The notes under the pieces are model-generated. The model was not told the origin of the DNA, did no database searches, and saw only the letters and a program-made list of their open reading frames with translations. From positions 1-9,242 of the forward strand of contig NZ_CAKVKB010000127.1 of assembly GCF_934754915.1 (NCBI RefSeq): DNA of 9,242 nt, in the 5' to 3' direction. This DNA is from an uncultured Clostridium sp. Its GTDB lineage: Bacteria; Bacillota; Clostridia; Clostridiales; Clostridiaceae. A program made the position numbers and the translations under genes. Positions within the stretch are counted from its first letter, which is position 1, and every line of letters begins with the position of its first letter. Below are positions 6,826 through 9,242 of the stretch, piece by piece.

Positions 6826-8298
6826 ATGGGTAAGCCAACTGGATTTTTAGAATATGAAAGAAAAGAAGGAAAAGATAGAGATATAAAAGAAAGGTTGAAA
6901 GACTATAAGGAGTTCCATACAAGATTGACTTTAGAAGAACAGCAGATTCAGGCAGCAAGATGTATGGATTGCGGAGTTCCTTTCTGTCAATCAGGTGTTG
7001 TCATTTCAGGAATGGTTACAGGTTGTCCTTTGCATAACCTCATTCCTGAATGGAATGACCTTGCATATAGAGGAAAATGGGATTTAGCTTATGAAAGACT
7101 TCACAAAACAAGTCCATTCCCTGAGTTTACAAGCAGAGTATGTCCATCTCCTTGCCAGGCTGCATGTACATGCGGTATTAATGGTCCTGCTGTAAATATT
7201 AAAGAAAATGAAAGAGCTATAATTGATACAGCGTTTGAAACTGGAAAAGTAGTTGCAAATCCTCCAGCAAAGAGAACTGGAAAAACTGTAGCCGTTATTG
7301 GTGCAGGTCCTGCAGGTCTTGCAGTAGCTGATAAGTTAAATAAATGCGGACATAAAGTTACTGTATATGAAAGAAGCGATAGACCAGGCGGATTATTAAT
7401 GTATGGTATTCCAAATATGAAGCTTGATAAGGAAGTTGTTTTAAGAAGAATACATCTTATGGCTGAAGAAGGTGTAAAGTTTGTATGTAATGCCAATGTT
7501 GGTAAAGACTATGATGCTCAGAAGATATGTGATGAATTTGATGCAGTAGTTCTTGCAACAGGAGCATCACAGCCAAGAGACCTTGCTTGTGAAGGAAGAG
7601 AAGGTGTCAAGGGAATACATTTTGCTGTAGATTTCTTAAAAGCAAATACAAAGAGTTTATTAGATTCAAATCATGAAGATGGAAATTACATCAGCGCAGA
7701 AGGAAAGAATGTAATAGTAATTGGTGGTGGAGATACAGGAACTGACTGTGTTGCAACATCATTAAGACATGGATGTAAGTCATTAGTTCAATTTGAAATA
7801 ATGGGTGAGCCATCAAAGACTCGTACTCCTAATAATCCATGGCCAGAATGGCCAAAAGTTCTTAAGGTAGATTACGGCCAAAAAGAATTTATAGAAGTAT
7901 TTGGAAAAGATCCAAGAGAGTATCTAACAACAGTAACAAAAGTACATGCTGATAAGGATGGAAATGTAGAAAGTGTTGATACTGTAAAAGTAGAATGGAA
8001 GAAAGGAGAAAACGGAAGATTTTCTCCAGTACCAGTAGAAGGATCAGAAAAGAATTATAAGGCTGAATTAATCTTATTAGCAATGGGATTTACAGGTTCA
8101 GAAGAGTATCTTAAAAATGCATTTGGTGTTGAAAGTGATGGAAGAAGCAACATAAAATCAGAATATGGTTCATTTAAAACAAATGTACCTAAAATATTCT
8201 CTACAGGAGATGCAAGAACAGGTCAGTCTTTAGTTGTAAGAGCTATAGCTGATGGTATTGCTGCTGGTGAAGCTGTTGATAAGTTCTTAAGATTATAA
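6826..8298 (+). CDS. gltD: Glutamate synthase (NADPH), small (beta) subunit
   Basis: FAD- and NADPH-binding subunit that passes electrons to the GltB iron-sulphur and FMN centres. The 490-residue length is typical for GltD. The N-terminal ferredoxin-like part carries two cysteine groups, CMDCGVPFC with GCPLH (Cys46, 49, 54, 67) and CPSPCQAACTC (Cys106, 110, 114, 116), which hold the [4Fe-4S] clusters. The FAD-binding fold begins at VIGAGPAG (157-164). The NADPH-binding fold begins at VIVIGGGDTGTDC (296-308). LLAMGFTG (417-424) and FSTGDARTGQSLVVRAIADG (458-477) close the FAD site. It is directly downstream of gltB with a 14-base gap and a ribosome site overlapping the gltB stop, so equal production is likely. 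GltD-like domains also occur in other oxidoreductases (NfnB, PreT), but the adjacent gltB makes the assignment secure. A terminator follows 22 bases after the stop. Called gltB in older clostridial naming. Confidence 0.98.
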   Translation: MGKPTGFLEYERKEGKDRDIKERLKDYKEFHTRLTLEEQQIQAARCMDCGVPFCQSGVVISGMVTGCPLHNLIPEWNDLAYRGKWDLAYERLHKTSPFPEFTSRVCPSPCQAACTCGINGPAVNIKENERAIIDTAFETGKVVANPPAKRTGKTVAVIGAGPAGLAVADKLNKCGHKVTVYERSDRPGGLLMYGIPNMKLDKEVVLRRIHLMAEEGVKFVCNANVGKDYDAQKICDEFDAVVLATGASQPRDLACEGREGVKGIHFAVDFLKANTKSLLDSNHEDGNYISAEGKNVIVIGGGDTGTDCVATSLRHGCKSLVQFEIMGEPSKTRTPNNPWPEWPKVLKVDYGQKEFIEVFGKDPREYLTTVTKVHADKDGNVESVDTVKVEWKKGENGRFSPVPVEGSEKNYKAELILLAMGFTGSEEYLKNAFGVESDGRSNIKSEYGSFKTNVPKIFSTGDARTGQSLVVRAIADGIAAGEAVDKFLRL

Positions 8299-8320
8299 AT
8301 TAATATATTTTTATAATTAG

Positions 8321-8363
8321 AAGAATCAGTACAATAAATTAAAAATGTGTACTGATTCTTTTT
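8321..8363 (+). terminator. Intrinsic terminator of the glnA-nitR-gltBD operon
   Basis: AAGAATCAGTACA (8321-8333) is perfectly complementary to 8348-8360 (13 bp) around a 14-base AT-rich loop, and a T5 run (8359-8363) follows. It lies 22 bases after gltD and marks the end of the operon. The A-rich left flank is short, so it is mainly a plus-strand terminator. Confidence 0.92.
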
Positions 8364-8465
8364 GTCAGTTTTAAGGAATTTGATAAATTTTAAAGTTGTA
8401 TATGAAACATAGAATTAATTAAAAATATATAGATAAATCAAGGATAATGAAACAAATTTTATACA

Positions 8466-8494
8466 TTGTAAATTGATATGTGTTAATGTATAAT
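8466..8494 (+). promoter_or_regulatory. Sigma-A type promoter for the small membrane protein gene
   Basis: TTGTAA (8466-8471) and TATAAT (8489-8494) are 17 bases apart, giving a start near 8501. This makes the downstream gene a separate unit from gltD. The rest of the 8364-8465 stretch shows nothing recognisable. Confidence 0.75.
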
Positions 8495-8515
8495 AAAAGA
8501 AAAATAGTGGACATT

Positions 8516-8522
8516 GAGGATG
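8516..8522 (+). promoter_or_regulatory. Ribosome binding site for the small membrane protein
   Basis: GAGGATG lies five bases before ATG 8528 and is the only good ribosome site near this gene. In-frame ATGs at 8480 and 8486 lie before the predicted transcript start. Confidence 0.75.
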
Positions 8523-8527
8523 ATTGT

Positions 8528-8812
8528 ATGAACAAATATATATATATGATTGTGACAATTTTGATTTTATTTTTAGTTGGAACTTTGTTTATTAGGCTTT
8601 TACCATTTCTAATTATTGCAGGAGTTATAATATATGCTATAACTACAATAAAAGGCAGGATAAATAGAAGAGAAGAAGATAAAATTAAAAATAATTATGG
8701 AAATTACAATACTAACAATGATGATGTAGAAGATCTATACAATACTTCAGAAGATTATACTAATGGAGAGATTATAGATGTTGTTGATTATGAAGATGTT
8801 GATAAAAAATAA
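8528..8812 (+). CDS. Small two-helix membrane protein of unknown function
   Basis: I do not recognise this 94-residue protein. Residues about 5-22 and 24-41 are strongly hydrophobic (IVTILILFLVG, then LLPFLIIAGVIIYAI) with a single Arg23 between them, so it is probably a membrane protein with one helical hairpin or one long segment. A basic stretch KGRINRR (42-48) follows, which suggests that the tail lies in the cytoplasm. The C-terminal half is polar, rich in Asn and Tyr up to about 64 and strongly acidic from 65 to the end. There is no cleavage site or catalytic motif. The start is set by GAGGATG and by the promoter at 8466-8494; a terminator follows 18 bases after the stop, so it is monocistronic. 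The codon use and AT content look like those of the neighbours. Its location between the glutamate synthase operon and icd does not by itself indicate a nitrogen role. Confidence 0.8.
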   Translation: MNKYIYMIVTILILFLVGTLFIRLLPFLIIAGVIIYAITTIKGRINRREEDKIKNNYGNYNTNNDDVEDLYNTSEDYTNGEIIDVVDYEDVDKK

Positions 8813-8830
8813 ATATAGAATATAATAATG

Positions 8831-8868
8831 ACAGAATTAGCAGTATGTGGTGCTGGTTCTGTTTTTTT
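8831..8868 (+). terminator. Intrinsic terminator after the small membrane protein gene
   Basis: ACAGAATTAGCA (8831-8842) pairs with TGCTGGTTCTGT (8851-8862) over 12 bp with two G-U pairs, an eight-base loop and a T7 run (8862-8868). Confidence 0.9.
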
Positions 8869-8999
8869 ATCTAGTCAGATGATAAATTATATATAGAGAT
8901 TTTGATGTGAATAGTTAGTAGAATAATCCAGATAATTATAGAGGTCATATTTATTAAGAATATTGTTTTCATAAATTAAAAAACCATTTTATTAAAAAA

Positions 9000-9028
9000 T
9001 TGATAAAACTTAAAAGCTAAGGTATAAT
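9000..9028 (+). promoter_or_regulatory. Sigma-A type promoter for icd
   Basis: TTGATA (9000-9005) and TATAAT (9023-9028) are 17 bases apart, giving a start near 9035 and a leader of about 40 bases. The leader contains a weak 5-bp hairpin (9038-9042 with 9052-9056). The 8869-8999 stretch upstream shows nothing else I can name. Confidence 0.8.
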
Positions 9029-9074
9029 TAAGATATCAATTGTGAAAAGAGCAATTTAAGGGGGCAATTATAAA

Positions 9075-9242
9075 ATGGAAAAAATAAAAATGTCAACTCC
9101 ATTAGTAGAACTTGATGGAGATGAAATGACTAGAATTGTATGGGCAGAAATAAAGAAAGAATTAATAAATCCTTTTGTGGATTTAAATACAGAATATTAC
9201 GATCTTGGTTTAGAAAACAGAAATAATACAAATGACCAAGTA
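9075..9242 (+). CDS. icd: NADP-type isocitrate dehydrogenase, N-terminal part (runs off window)
   Basis: Only the first 56 codons are present, and the frame is still open at the window edge. The visible start, MEKIKMSTPLVELDGDEMTRIVWAEIKKELINPF, is split here as MEKIKMSTPLVELDGDEM plus TRIVWAEIKKELINPF, followed by VDLNTEYYDLGLENRNNTNDQ. VELDGDEMTRIVW and PFVDLNTEYYDLGLENR are characteristic of the eukaryote-like homodimeric NADP isocitrate dehydrogenases (subfamily II), not the E. coli Icd type. The enzyme oxidatively decarboxylates isocitrate to 2-oxoglutarate, making NADPH. AAGGGGG (9058-9064) lies 10 bases before the ATG and a strong promoter lies upstream. Its product and cofactor are both substrates of GltB/GltD, so the position beside the GOGAT operon makes metabolic sense, though it is transcribed separately. 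The active-site residues lie beyond the window, so integrity cannot be judged. Confidence 0.9.
   Translation, partial: MEKIKMSTPLVELDGDEMTRIVWAEIKKELINPFVDLNTEYYDLGLENRNNTNDQV

Noticed and set aside
8480..8527. Longer N-terminus of the small membrane protein from ATG 8480
   Set aside because: The region contains the -10 box TATAAT at 8489-8494 and lacks a ribosome site; it would not be transcribed from the predicted start.
9038..9056. AATTG/CAATT hairpin in the icd leader as a riboswitch or attenuator
   Set aside because: Only five weak pairs, no T-run and no alternative structure.
1..9242. CRISPR array, insertion sequence, tRNA, rRNA or prophage element
   Set aside because: No repeated direct units, transposase or integrase reading frame, tRNA-like cloverleaf or conserved rRNA sequence was seen; composition and codon use look uniform.

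Overview
The window is AT-rich DNA, with A/T-biased codons, strong GGAGG- or GGGGG-type ribosome binding sites and textbook TTGNNN-N17-TATAAT promoters. This points to a low-GC Firmicute, most likely a cluster I Clostridium (C. saccharobutylicum / C. beijerinckii type). The protein content supports this: a GSI-alpha glutamine synthetase, a NitR-like ANTAR regulator and two-subunit bacterial NADPH-type glutamate synthase in the order glnA-nitR-gltB-gltD. From memory, this order has been described in solventogenic clostridia (where the GOGAT genes are called gltA and gltB). The species cannot be fixed from the sequence alone.

Layout. Bases 1-170 hold a perfect AT-only inverted repeat, a sigma-A-type promoter and a short leader with an intrinsic terminator just before glnA. 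An alternative hairpin overlaps the 5' arm of that terminator and has a six-base loop with A at position 1 and G at position 4, the hallmark of ANTAR-protein RNA targets. glnA (171-1502), nitR (1548-2108), gltB (2225-6811) and gltD (6826-8298) follow on the plus strand with no convincing terminator between them. A strong terminator closes the group at 8321-8363. A small two-helix membrane protein of unknown function (8528-8812) has its own promoter and terminator. At the right edge, after another clear promoter, begins an NADP-type isocitrate dehydrogenase gene that runs off the window. The two intergenic stretches around the small gene (about 230 and 260 bases) hold only these promoters and terminators as far as I can see.

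How it fits together. Isocitrate dehydrogenase makes 2-oxoglutarate. GltB/GltD use glutamine plus 2-oxoglutarate and NADPH to make two glutamates. GlnA returns glutamine from glutamate and ammonium. NitR is encoded second in the operon and very probably binds the leader RNA to prevent termination before glnA, so the operon would control its own entry into transcription. The receiver-like half of NitR lacks the phosphate-accepting aspartate, so its nitrogen signal probably does not come from a classical histidine kinase.

The best candidate for an interesting system is this leader switch: only one canonical ANTAR hexaloop is visible and the predicted transcription start leaves little room for the usual second one. 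The ANTAR antitermination principle itself is already known, so the novelty lies in the details.
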